NCBI GenBank assembly: GCA_001780955.1
Contig: MFJR01000006.1
Coordinates: 1 to 32,380 of the forward strand
Reading direction: 5' to 3'
Source of the DNA: Candidatus Gottesmanbacteria bacterium RIFCSPLOWO2_01_FULL_39_12b
GTDB taxonomy: Bacteria; Patescibacteriota; Microgenomatia; 2-02-FULL-39-11
Length of the DNA: 32,380 nt
This document shows positions 1 to 7,042 of the stretch, in pieces; positions within the stretch are counted from its first letter, which is position 1, and every line of letters starts with the position of its first letter. Made by a program: the position numbers and the translations under genes. A model generated the notes under the pieces. That model was given only the letters and a program-made list of their open reading frames with translations. It had not been told where the DNA came from and ran no database searches.

Positions 1-316
1 TGGGTTCAGAACGTCGTAAGACAGTTCGGTCTCTATCCGGTGCAAGCGTTGGATACTTGAGGGGGGCTCTTGCTAGTACGAGAGGACTGCGAGGGAGGAA
101 TCCCTGGTGTGCCAGTTGTCTTCCCAGAGTGGAGGCAGCAAGCTGGATAGCTACATTCCTTCGGGATAAGCGCTGAAAGCATCTGAAGCGCCAAGCCCAC
201 CCCAAGATAAGGTATCCCTTTAAACCCCTGGTAGATTACCAGGTTGATAGGCGGAAGGTGTACGCACCGTAAGGTGTTTAGCCCATCCGTACTAATTGGT
301 TGAGAGTAAATTTTAA
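1..316 (+). rRNA. rrl: 23S ribosomal RNA, 3' end (partial)
   Basis: The window opens inside 23S rRNA. The sarcin-ricin loop sequence AGTACGAGAGGAC lies at 75-87, and the conserved domain VI stretch ending in ACTAATTGGTTGAG is at 291-304. The 5' part lies outside the window. The 3' boundary is estimated by counting from the conserved ACTAAT in comparison with the E. coli end and may be off by about 10 bases. No intron or insertion is seen in the visible part. Confidence 0.95.
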
Positions 317-366
317 GGCTAAAGATAGGTTAAACGCTTTTTGTTCACTTTTTAGAGAGTAAAGTT

Positions 367-516
367 ATTTTTTACTTGAGCCTTTCGGTCTCGGAAGCTG
401 AGTGGAACTACCTTTTTCCATTCCGAACAGAGCCGTAAAACACTCAAGCGCCGACGATAGTGATTCCGCAAGGGATTGCGAAAATAGGTAGAGGCCGGGG
501 GACTCAAGTAAAAAAT
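367..516 (+). rRNA. rrf: 5S ribosomal RNA with extended terminal stem
   Basis: The 5S core is recognisable from CCATTCCGAACAGAGCCG (417-434), AAGCGCCGACGATAGTG (445-461) and the later AAAATAGGTAGAGGCC stretch. The ends 367-380 and 503-516 form a perfect 14-bp helix (ATTTTTTACTTGAG with its complement). The mature RNA probably uses only the inner part, ACTTGAG/CTCAAGT (374-509), which is still about 136 bases against the usual 115-120. It lies about 50 bases after the 23S end, as expected for an rrn operon. Exact mature ends cannot be read from sequence alone. Confidence 0.88.
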
Positions 517-519
517 AGA

Positions 520-548
520 TTGCATAAAATTTAAACATTTCATATAAT
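520..548 (+). promoter_or_regulatory. sigma70-type promoter upstream of the S1 gene
   Basis: TTGCAT (520-525), a 17-base spacer and a perfect TATAAT (543-548) lie directly after the 5S gene and 37 bases before the S1 start. The predicted transcript would start near 555 and carry a short leader with AAAGG at 565-569. Confidence 0.7.
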
Positions 549-584
549 CAAAATATCGATAACGAAAGGTTGGTAAAATGATAA

Positions 585-1769
585 GTGATAAATAAACAAA
601 AAACAAAAGACAAAGAATTAAGAGCGAAAAAAATTTCCTCTGATATTTCGAGTACTTCTAAATCTTCATCGGTAACTGCAAAATCAAAGAGAGCACTTTT
701 TGAGACAAAAAGTGAACCTCAAACCATGGATGAGTTACTTACCATGGTCGGCACTATCCCTCTCGGACTTAAAAGGGGTGATACAGTTGAAGGCAAAGTG
801 ATATTTGTGTCTTCAAAGGAAATTTTGATAGATATCGGTAAAAAAAGTTTTGGAATTGTAGCTGAGTGGGAGCTTGAACAAGTTGCCGAATATGCAAAAC
901 AATTGAAAATTGGAGATAAAGTAATTGCTCAAGTCGCCAATCCTGAAAATGATATAGGTTATGTGATTTTATCCTTGCGTCGGGCAAGTAGCGAGAGGCG
1001 TTGGGGTTTACTATCTCAGCTAAAAGAAACAGGAGAAGATTTGGATGTTGTAGGACTGGAGGTCACAAAAGGGGGAGTTCTAGTTGATTGGCAAGGTTTA
1101 AGGGGGTTTATTCCTTCTACGCAACTTGAAGGAAGTTTAGCGATACAGCCGATGGCTCTTATAAATAAACGGATGAAAGTAAAAGTACTAGAGGTCGATC
1201 GCGCCATGAATCGTCTTGTTTTATCTCAAAAAGCTTCAGCTTTGGGTGTCACTCCCACTTTTCAAAAAGAAAAATTAGATAAAATTAAAACCGGAGATAC
1301 ATTGCAAGGTGTTGTTTCAGGAATCGCTCCTTTTGGTATTTTTGTAGATATTGAAGGTCTTGAAGGATTGGTACATATTTCAGAAATTGCCTGGGAAAAG
1401 GTAGAAAACCCGGCAAACCTCTTTAAAGTAGGTAACAAATTAGATGTCGTTGTACTGGACGTAAATCAGGAAGAAGGGAAACTTAATCTTTCTATTAAAC
1501 GTCTTACGCCAGATCCATGGAAGAATATTTTAGACCGATATCCCTTAGAGTCCACGATAAAAGGAAAGGTTGTGCGCAATGCCCCATACGGATCATTTAT
1601 TTCTCTAGAGCCGGGAGTTGAAGGACTATTGCATATCAGTAAAATAATTTCAGGAGAAGAGCCCAAAATAGGAGAAAACATAGAATGTCTTATCGAACAC
1701 ATCGATCCGGTCCGCCGCAAAATTTCCCTCACCTTAGTCCCCAAAGAGAAACCAGTTGGATACAGATAA
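585..1769 (+). CDS. rpsA: 30S ribosomal protein S1-like, four S1 domains
   Basis: This protein binds mRNA through repeated OB-fold S1 domains, most likely helping the 30S subunit take up messages. Four S1 repeats are visible at about residues 63-133, 149-215, 235-306 and 321-386. The last two carry the typical patterns G-x-V-x-x-I-A-P-F-G-I-F-V and G-L-E-G-L-V-H-I-S. An N-terminal tail of about 50 residues is rich in Lys and Ser. E. coli S1 has six domains, while four-domain forms are common in other phyla. The start chosen is GTG at 585. An ATG at 578 has better spacing to the AAAGG Shine-Dalgarno sequence but opens a five-codon frame (MISDK) that overlaps the GTG and stops at once. Methionine 48 is another possible start. 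The gene has its own promoter and is followed 29 bases later by radA. Identification as an S1-domain protein is secure, and its ribosomal role is inferred. Confidence 0.9.
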   Translation: MINKQKTKDKELRAKKISSDISSTSKSSSVTAKSKRALFETKSEPQTMDELLTMVGTIPLGLKRGDTVEGKVIFVSSKEILIDIGKKSFGIVAEWELEQVAEYAKQLKIGDKVIAQVANPENDIGYVILSLRRASSERRWGLLSQLKETGEDLDVVGLEVTKGGVLVDWQGLRGFIPSTQLEGSLAIQPMALINKRMKVKVLEVDRAMNRLVLSQKASALGVTPTFQKEKLDKIKTGDTLQGVVSGIAPFGIFVDIEGLEGLVHISEIAWEKVENPANLFKVGNKLDVVVLDVNQEEGKLNLSIKRLTPDPWKNILDRYPLESTIKGKVVRNAPYGSFISLEPGVEGLLHISKIISGEEPKIGENIECLIEHIDPVRRKISLTLVPKEKPVGYR

Positions 1770-1784
1770 AATTATCCAATGAGG

Positions 1785-1790
1785 TATAAT
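1785..1790 (+). promoter_or_regulatory. -10 box placed for a leaderless radA transcript
   Basis: A perfect TATAAT ends eight bases before the radA ATG at 1799, so transcription would begin at or next to the A of the start codon. A GAGG at 1781-1784 could instead act as a weak, distant ribosome site for readthrough from the S1 gene. No good -35 is seen. The role as a promoter is inferred. Confidence 0.4.
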
Positions 1791-1798
1791 GGGTTCAT

Positions 1799-3112
1799 AT
1801 GAAGATTAAATCTTCATTTGTCTGTCAGCAGTGCGGTTATAAAAGCCCATCATTTTTGGGAAAGTGTCCAAATTGCAGCAGCTGGAACAGTTTGGTTGAA
1901 ACTATAGAAAGAAGAGAAAAGGGGCCGGCTTGGGGAAAAGTAAACAAACGGGAGCGAAAAACTACCGTTTCAGCTGAAAAATTGGGAGATGTAAAAACGA
2001 CTAAAGTTAATAGAATTTCCACAGGCATAAGAGAAGCGGATCAGGTTTTGGGAGGAGGGCTTGTGCCCGGGTCGTTGATACTTCTTGCCGGAGATCCGGG
2101 AATAGGCAAATCCACTCTGACTCTTCAGATTATTTCCAGTGTCGGCGGATTGTATGTCTCCGGTGAAGAATCTGCTGAGCAAATAAAGCTTAGGGCAGAG
2201 AGGTTGAAAATTAAAACCGACAAAATTCTCGTACTTGCGGATACGAATGTAGAATCCATACTGGATACGGCCGCGACAAACAGAAAAGATATAGATCTTT
2301 TGATTATCGACTCGATACAAACCTTGTGGACGGAAGAACTAAGTGGGACACCCGGCGCGATTGGACAGGTAAGGGAGAGTACTTTAAAGCTTCTTGATTT
2401 TGCCAAAAGAGAACATCTGCCTGTTATTTTGATCGGACATGTGACCAAAGAGGGAACTATCGCTGGGCCTAAAACTCTTGAACACATTGTGGATACAGTT
2501 TTGTACCTTGAGGGCGAAAGATTCCAATATTTGAGGCTTTTGCGGACGACCAAAAATCGTTTTGGTCCTGTTGATGAAATTGGAGTCTTTGCCATGGAAG
2601 AATCGGGGATGAAAGAGGTTACTAATCCTTCGGAACTTTTTTTGGGAAAAACTTCTGACGATACTGGATCGGTAATTATAGCTACACTGGAAGGGACAAG
2701 ACCGCTTCTAGTTGAGGTTCAGGCATTGACTGTCGCCACCCAAATACCTATCCCTCGGCGGGTGGGTAATGGTATTAATAGTAATCGACTCCAGATGTTG
2801 GTGGCCATAATTCAAAAACATCTCAAACTTCCTTTAGGGCAATTTGATATTTTTGTCAATGTGGCATCAGGTATTAAAGTTTTTGAGCCGGCGGCCGATC
2901 TGGGAATTTGTCTTGCCATCATCTCCTCTTTTAAAAATAAACCGCTTCTTTCCAAAACCGTAGCGATTGGAGAAGTTGGATTACTCGGAGAGATACGGAA
3001 TGTAATCGGTCTCGAACGGCGAATAAAAGAGGCCAAAAAGCTGGGATTTAATAATTTAATTACGTCTAAAAATTACAATTACCTCACAAAGGTAGTTGCG
3101 GTCCTCTTTTAA
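1799..3112 (+). CDS. radA: DNA repair protein RadA
   Basis: RadA (Sms) is a RecA-like ATPase that helps process recombination intermediates and promotes branch migration during repair. Every family landmark is present. A C4 zinc finger lies at the N-terminus (C9, C12, C23, C26). The Walker A motif GDPGIGKST is at 98-106, a Walker B-like LLIIDS at 167-172, and the RadA-specific KNRFG at 252-256. A Lon-protease-like C-terminal domain follows from about residue 285. At 437 residues it is slightly shorter than the usual 450-460, mainly at the C-terminus. The first ATG of the frame is used. An ATG at 1789 is out of frame and stops after six codons. Downstream there is no clear terminator, only a T-rich stretch. 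Confidence 0.96.
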   Translation: MKIKSSFVCQQCGYKSPSFLGKCPNCSSWNSLVETIERREKGPAWGKVNKRERKTTVSAEKLGDVKTTKVNRISTGIREADQVLGGGLVPGSLILLAGDPGIGKSTLTLQIISSVGGLYVSGEESAEQIKLRAERLKIKTDKILVLADTNVESILDTAATNRKDIDLLIIDSIQTLWTEELSGTPGAIGQVRESTLKLLDFAKREHLPVILIGHVTKEGTIAGPKTLEHIVDTVLYLEGERFQYLRLLRTTKNRFGPVDEIGVFAMEESGMKEVTNPSELFLGKTSDDTGSVIIATLEGTRPLLVEVQALTVATQIPIPRRVGNGINSNRLQMLVAIIQKHLKLPLGQFDIFVNVASGIKVFEPAADLGICLAIISSFKNKPLLSKTVAIGEVGLLGEIRNVIGLERRIKEAKKLGFNNLITSKNYNYLTKVVAVLF

Positions 3113-3254
3113 TATCCTCTTTTTGACAGCTTTTTTCATCAACACAGTTATCAACATAAATCTCTATTTTTATTATACCTTGTCAGAGTAACTCATAACT
3201 GCATTTATTTGCTATAGGGTATATCTTTTTTAAATCATATATTACTATAGGGTC

Positions 3255-3283
3255 TTGACAAGGTGTGTTAGCAATGATAGCAT
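3255..3283 (+). promoter_or_regulatory. possible promoter for the 49-codon ORF
   Basis: A perfect TTGACA (3255-3260) is followed after 17 bases by TAGCAT (3278-3283), a weak -10. Two copies of CTATAGGGT (3212-3220 and 3245-3253) lie just upstream, 33 bases apart, and could be a binding site pair. A start near 3290 would leave a leader of about 18 bases before the ATG at 3308. Confidence 0.4.
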
Positions 3284-3307
3284 CATTATTAATCAGACAA
3301 AAACAAA

Positions 3308-3457
3308 ATGCTAAAGATATTAAACAAATTATTTACGGCAAAAAAGAAGAAAACTGAGGCTAGAGACTTTGAATGGGAGAAGTTTCAAGTGATGGCCAAG
3401 GAACAGTTTAGAAAACTTAAAGATAAAGGATTAAGTTTCCCGGTCGTAACTTTATAA
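3308..3457 (+). CDS. small basic hypothetical protein, 49 aa
   Basis: I do not recognise this protein. An ATG at 3308 opens 49 codons ending in TAA at 3455-3457. The product is Lys-rich and looks mostly helical: an MLKILNKLF start, a KKKK run near residues 12-15, an amphipathic middle containing EWEKFQVMAKEQF, and a hydrophobic end, SFPVVTL. The amino-acid mix, a promoter-like TTGACA upstream and a hairpin directly after the stop (3460-3507) argue for a real gene. No Shine-Dalgarno sequence is visible. It is the only substantial frame in the 915-base space between radA and the DUF2298 gene. A cytoplasmic nucleic-acid-binding role would fit its charge but is only a guess. Confidence 0.5.
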   Translation: MLKILNKLFTAKKKKTEARDFEWEKFQVMAKEQFRKLKDKGLSFPVVTL

Positions 3458-3459
3458 AA

Positions 3460-3507
3460 AGAGCATCACTAACGCTAGCGGGTTAAGACTACGATTAGTA
3501 ATGCTCT
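3460..3507 (+). terminator. hairpin after the 49-codon ORF, possible terminator
   Basis: AGAGCATCACTAA (3460-3472) pairs with TTAGTAATGCTCT (3495-3507) over 13 positions with one C-A mismatch. The loop holds a small self-complementary CGCTAGCG. It begins three bases after the stop codon. The following CTTATAATGG is not a clean T-run, so termination is uncertain. The TATAAT in it could also be a -10. Confidence 0.4.
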
Positions 3508-3784
3508 CTTATAATGGAGTTGGCCATCTTATGAGCAGGAATAACCAACACCTGTGAAGAAGATTTATCACCCCTCAAATACTTTGTCAAGAAAATAGTT
3601 GTGCGGAAAATTAGGATATAATCCTGTCAATTCAATATAAATCAAGAGCGACTATTATAGCGTATCTCAAGAGAGTTAAACGCTATGAGTAGTGTTGATA
3701 ATAAAAGATTACTGAAAAATAGCTTAAATTTTCCCCAAATAAGCAACTTCTGATGTTTTAGATTGATGGACAAAGCTATCTTAC
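3508..3784. other. gene-poor stretch with weak signals
   Basis: No convincing gene is seen. A TATAAT at 3617-3622 has only a poor -35 (TAGTTG). An imperfect hairpin follows at about 3650-3697, with ATAGCGT pairing with ACGCTAT around a small TCTC/GAGA stem. A 22-codon frame (3685-3753, + strand) starts inside this hairpin and has no good ribosome site. GTTGG and CCAAC could also pair across about 3519-3556. I cannot assign a function. Confidence 0.3.
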
Positions 3785-3813
3785 TTGACAACTTTAGATA
3801 ACGATGTTAGAAT
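3785..3813 (+). promoter_or_regulatory. strong sigma70-type promoter of a tiny transcription unit
   Basis: A perfect TTGACA (3785-3790), a 17-base spacer and TAGAAT (3808-3813, five of six matches) form one of the best promoters in the window. It points away from radA and towards the 3' end of the minus-strand DUF2298 gene, so it serves no large gene. The predicted RNA would start near 3820 and end at the terminator at 3918-3957, about 140 bases. Confidence 0.65.
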
Positions 3814-3863
3814 GGCGCCCTAGTAACGTCCTGTCTATAAGGATGAGTCCCGCGATCAATCCT

Positions 3864-3938
3864 ATGAATAAATTGCCTGCTTTGCCCAAAAAAAATATCT
3901 TAAATTTATCTGAGTATAAACTCTGGATCAAGTTGTGA
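3864..3938 (+). CDS. 24-codon ORF within a small transcript
   Basis: I do not recognise this peptide. ATG at 3864 to TGA at 3936-3938 encodes 24 residues with a basic N-terminal half (MNKLPALPKKN) and a hydrophobic, aromatic end (EYKLWIKL). It lies inside a unit with its own strong promoter and a terminator whose 5' arm overlaps the last codons. An AAGGA at about 3839-3843 is partly paired with TCAATCCT just before the ATG, which could hide the ribosome site. The layout looks like a leader peptide, but nothing on the plus strand follows it. The transcript may instead act as a small RNA and the frame may be chance. Confidence 0.35.
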   Translation: MNKLPALPKKNILNLSEYKLWIKL

Positions 3939-3957
3939 TGCTTTAGCCAGAGTTTTT
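3918..3957 (+). terminator. intrinsic terminator
   Basis: AAACTCTGG (3918-3926) pairs with CCAGAGTTT (3947-3955), and the run TTTTT (3953-3957) continues as CTTTT. The loop has 20 bases. It closes the short transcript that starts near 3820. Confidence 0.65.
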
Positions 3958-3969
3958 CTTTTGGCTTTT

Positions 3970-4012
3970 AGATGGGGGATCGGATGTAGGGCAGGCGTCC
4001 GATCTCCCATCT
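3970..4012. repeat. 15-bp inverted repeat downstream of the DUF2298 gene
   Basis: AGATGGGGGATCGGA (3970-3984) and TCCGATCTCCCATCT (3998-4012) pair over 15 positions with one G-T pair around a 13-base loop. It begins 15 bases after the end of the minus-strand gene. There is no T-run on either strand. It could stabilise the 3' end of that mRNA, or be one more palindromic repeat of the kind found elsewhere in the window. Confidence 0.55.
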
Positions 4013-4027
4013 AGAAGTTGAACGAAG

Positions 4028-6397
4028 TTAAAGAGAGTAGAAATTTACTTTATAAATTTTAGTATTACCACTCTGAAATACTATTTTACCTAAGTTTGCA
4101 ATTTTTACTTCGTTTAAGTCTTTATATTTTTCCTTTTCCAGAGCCCCTAAGAAAATATATTCTACATTGTATTTGCGGAGTATTTCTTTTGTCAGGGAAA
4201 GATCTTTTGATTCATAAATTGTAGCTACCTCAGGAATTCTTTTGCCTGCCTCATCATAACTGCCACGCCACAGCCATTCGTGTACCGGCCAGCCAATAAC
4301 AGTAGGTAAGCCAGTATAAGCAGATACTCTGGCGTAGTCGGTATAAGATTCACCATTGGCTTCAAGGATAACTGGTTGGCCTTCTATATTATTTCTTAAC
4401 CACTCAATCGCTTTTTGATCGTCCGAAAAATTAGCTTCCTGGTTCATCCAGTTTAGACCATAAAGACCTTTATATCTTTTTAACCCACCGTAGTAAGAAG
4501 TGATGGCAAAATACGGATAGATAGCCACCAGTGAAAAAAGGGCGATAAAGAAAATGTTATATACTATTAAACCTACCGATCGTTTAGTATGGGAATATTG
4601 GAATTTAATTCTAAAGATGACGTAGCTACTTACAAGTCCAAGCATCATAAAGGCTTGATAGCCCAGTTTAAACATAGTATTGGCCCGATAATGTGCCGGA
4701 TAGATATCTTTGACGTAAAAAAATTCGGGAAAGATTAGAAGTAGAGTCGAGATGATAATTAGCAGAATGATAAGGACGTCTACTTCTGAAAGATTATTTA
4801 AATTATTAAGTTGGTTATTGATTTTACTTCGAGAGTGCCGGAATATAGGATAGATGATAAATCTTAGAAACCCGAAGACGCAGTAGTAAAAGAATCCCCA
4901 TAAAATAGCTAACATCCACCAGGCTGATTTTTGGCATTTACCTGCTTCAAACAGCAGAGGACCCAAAGTTTTGCCTAAAAAACCAGCGGGTGCACAAAGC
5001 ACTCCAATTCCTGAAACAAAGGGACGGAAATTTAAGGAAAATGGAAGATTGGCAATTAAAAAAAAGAATAGCAAGAATAGTGCCGCCGAAAAAGTTTTAT
5101 AGAAGACAGATAGAGTTAGACTTTTAATACCTTTAAAGCCTGATTCTGAGTTTGTTAAATTTATATAAAGAAAGACTAAGTCGGTTAGGATCATATATAT
5201 CAGTCCGTCCCAGGCATTTGTCATATACATAACGCCTAAAAGAAGTCCAAGAATAATAATGTAGCCAAATGGTATCGAAGTATGTTTGGTAAATTCGGTT
5301 ATGAAACTATTGAAACGGTTGAGTTTAGGAGATGGTTTTTGTAAATCGTTGTTTCGTACAAGGAGTGCAAGCAGAAGCGCAATTCCCAAAAGCACAAAAG
5401 GAATATCGGAAACGTGACCATGTAAATCAGCAACGACAAAGGAATAAATCGGGAACTCATGAATAGTAAAGGGGATAAAACGGGTGGCGTTGGGATACCA
5501 GTATCTTTCCGGATGTAGACAGTTCATCAGATTCCAGGGAGGTATAAGATACTTTATTTGAAAGCAGTTTTCCAGTTGCCAAGGAGGCTGTGGACTTTCG
5601 TTAGGATAACCCGCGGTAAAATTATAGATAGTATGCAGATTACCACCAAAGGCAACGATAAATGCGGTAATCAAGCCAATGATTACCAGTTGCAGACGGT
5701 TTGTAGGCTTTTGGGCGAAAAGACTTTTAGATTTTCCATAAATTTTATTTAACGATAAAGTTATGATATTGATGCCTAGTGAAAAAGAGAGGGTAAACGT
5801 AAAAGCAAAGAGGGTTGCCATCATCAGATTATAGGTAATAATGGAGTCTATGCCCGAGAGTTTAGTTAAAAATGCAGTTAGGTAGTGGCCGAAATAATAA
5901 TAGTTGATGAAAAACCCTCCGGTATAATCAGGAGATTTAGTCAGCCACATGTCAAGAGGTGGAAAGTAGGTTGAGCGCAAAATTGAGTTGACAAAACCAA
6001 AGTCCATAAATTTTTCCAGACCCCGAATAGAGGGTTCCGTAGCGCGAACGTAGGACCAAAACGTTAGACCCGCCCCAAAAAGCAGTTCCTCGAAAATCAT
6101 CCAGCCCCAAGCCAGTTTGATCAATAGCCCATTAGAGTTTCGGTAATACAGGAGCCATAAATTAATCAGAGTTAGACCTGAAAAAATGATGAGAATGGCA
6201 GTACGGCTAAAAGGAATCAGGTGAAAACTGGCAATTAGCCACATGACATAAGAAGAAAGGAGTAGGCCGAGTACCTTAGAAAAAATATACCCGCGGTCGA
6301 CAAATTTATGAAATATACGGGAGGTAATCGGTAGAAAGATCAGACCGATCAAAAAAAAAGTCAACCACCAGACAATAATTGCGAGAGTATCGGACAT
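4028..6397 (-). CDS. DUF2298 (YYY-type) polytopic membrane protein, probable GT-C glycosyltransferase
   Basis: This is a large integral membrane protein with many hydrophobic segments across its first 620 residues, and a soluble C-terminal part from about 640 to 789. It matches the DUF2298 / Chlor_Arch_YYY family, known from Chloroflexi, archaea and CPR. The hallmark INYYYFGH sits near residues 165-172, and a second conserved stretch includes VVADLHGH near 322-329. The family is thought to belong to the GT-C superfamily of glycosyltransferases that use lipid-linked sugars, but no reaction is proven. The C-terminal part (IEWLRNN, ILEANGESYTDYARVSAYTG) resembles the outer domain common in these proteins. 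It stands alone on the minus strand, sharing a divergent promoter region with the HAD-led operon. Start: ATG at 6397, with a TATAAT 13 bases upstream. Confidence 0.82.
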   Translation of the reverse strand: MSDTLAIIVWWLTFFLIGLIFLPITSRIFHKFVDRGYIFSKVLGLLLSSYVMWLIASFHLIPFSRTAILIIFSGLTLINLWLLYYRNSNGLLIKLAWGWMIFEELLFGAGLTFWSYVRATEPSIRGLEKFMDFGFVNSILRSTYFPPLDMWLTKSPDYTGGFFINYYYFGHYLTAFLTKLSGIDSIITYNLMMATLFAFTFTLSFSLGINIITLSLNKIYGKSKSLFAQKPTNRLQLVIIGLITAFIVAFGGNLHTIYNFTAGYPNESPQPPWQLENCFQIKYLIPPWNLMNCLHPERYWYPNATRFIPFTIHEFPIYSFVVADLHGHVSDIPFVLLGIALLLALLVRNNDLQKPSPKLNRFNSFITEFTKHTSIPFGYIIILGLLLGVMYMTNAWDGLIYMILTDLVFLYINLTNSESGFKGIKSLTLSVFYKTFSAALFLLFFFLIANLPFSLNFRPFVSGIGVLCAPAGFLGKTLGPLLFEAGKCQKSAWWMLAILWGFFYYCVFGFLRFIIYPIFRHSRSKINNQLNNLNNLSEVDVLIILLIIISTLLLIFPEFFYVKDIYPAHYRANTMFKLGYQAFMMLGLVSSYVIFRIKFQYSHTKRSVGLIVYNIFFIALFSLVAIYPYFAITSYYGGLKRYKGLYGLNWMNQEANFSDDQKAIEWLRNNIEGQPVILEANGESYTDYARVSAYTGLPTVIGWPVHEWLWRGSYDEAGKRIPEVATIYESKDLSLTKEILRKYNVEYIFLGALEKEKYKDLNEVKIANLGKIVFQSGNTKIYKVNFYSL

Positions 6398-6410
6398 GAT
6401 AGTAATGATT

Positions 6411-6472
6411 ATTATAAGGGGACCCCTTGCTGTATCGCAAGGGGTCTCGTCTTTTAAAAATCGTGATATAAT
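6411..6472. promoter_or_regulatory. divergent promoter region with a 10-bp inverted repeat
   Basis: Two -10 boxes point away from each other: TATAAT on the minus strand (6411-6416) for the DUF2298 gene, and an extended -10, TGATATAAT, on the plus strand (6464-6472) for the HAD gene. The plus box ends six bases before the ATG at 6479, which predicts a leaderless mRNA. Between them GACCCCTTGC (6421-6430) and GCAAGGGGTC (6437-6446) form a perfect 10-bp inverted repeat with a 6-base loop. This covers the -35 zone of the minus promoter and could be an operator or a cruciform-forming site. Function is inferred. Confidence 0.5.
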
Positions 6473-6478
6473 CTCGCC

Positions 6479-7042
6479 ATGATAAAAAAGATAAAGGTCG
6501 GGTTAGATTTTGACGGTGCGATTGCCTATAATCCCTTTAGAATTATTCGTGCTCCGGTAACCTACGTAAAAAGAAGCATCTTCGGAGCCAGAAAACTCAA
6601 CTTCTACTATCCGAAAAACAATTTCCAGAAATTACTTTGGAAGATTATTCATGAATCAAGTATCTTTCCGGCAAAGGGAATTGATGTGTTGCGCGATTTA
6701 GTGGCAAAAGAGCTGATTGAGGCTCATTTGATAACCGCCAGATACAGTTTTTTGAATAATCAGCTTTATACGTGGCTCGGAAAAAACAGGTTGACGGGGG
6801 TTTTCAAGACCATAAATATCAACGAAAAAGATGAACAACCTCATCTGTTTAAAGAAAAGATGGTAAATAAGCACAAATTGGCGATTTTTATCGAAGACAA
6901 TCTGGATATTGTCAAACATCTGCATGGAAGAAGCAAGACTAAAATTTACTGGATTTATAACATAGTGGACAGACATTATCCTCATCCGTATAAATTTCCC
7001 TATTTGGAAAGAGCCTTGGAAAAGATAATGAAACAGGTATGA
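6479..7042 (+). CDS. HAD-superfamily hydrolase (putative nucleotidase/phosphatase)
   Basis: This is a small HAD-like phosphohydrolase of 187 residues. The catalytic aspartate motif DFDG has D10 as the likely nucleophile and D12 as the likely acid/base. A second motif, LITAR, is near residue 79-83, and the acidic Mg-binding motif IEDNLD is near 140-145. The arrangement resembles the short NT5C/YqfW-type nucleotidase family, but the substrate cannot be read from the sequence. As the first gene of a run with a GT4, a methyltransferase and a GT2, it may dephosphorylate a sugar or nucleotide intermediate of glycan synthesis. The ATG follows an extended -10 by six bases, and no Shine-Dalgarno sequence exists, so the message is probably leaderless. 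Its stop overlaps the next start (ATGA). Confidence 0.75.
   Translation: MIKKIKVGLDFDGAIAYNPFRIIRAPVTYVKRSIFGARKLNFYYPKNNFQKLLWKIIHESSIFPAKGIDVLRDLVAKELIEAHLITARYSFLNNQLYTWLGKNRLTGVFKTININEKDEQPHLFKEKMVNKHKLAIFIEDNLDIVKHLHGRSKTKIYWIYNIVDRHYPHPYKFPYLERALEKIMKQV

Noticed and set aside
3148-3156. DnaA box TTATCAACA after radA, suggesting an origin
   Set aside because: Only one imperfect box is seen, with no cluster, no dnaA and no clear AT-rich unwinding pattern beyond the general composition.
3837-3863. Hammerhead-type ribozyme core (GGATGAGTCCCGCGA)
   Set aside because: The CUGAUGA and GAAA core elements and three stems cannot be placed. The bases fit better as a simple stem before the 24-codon ORF.
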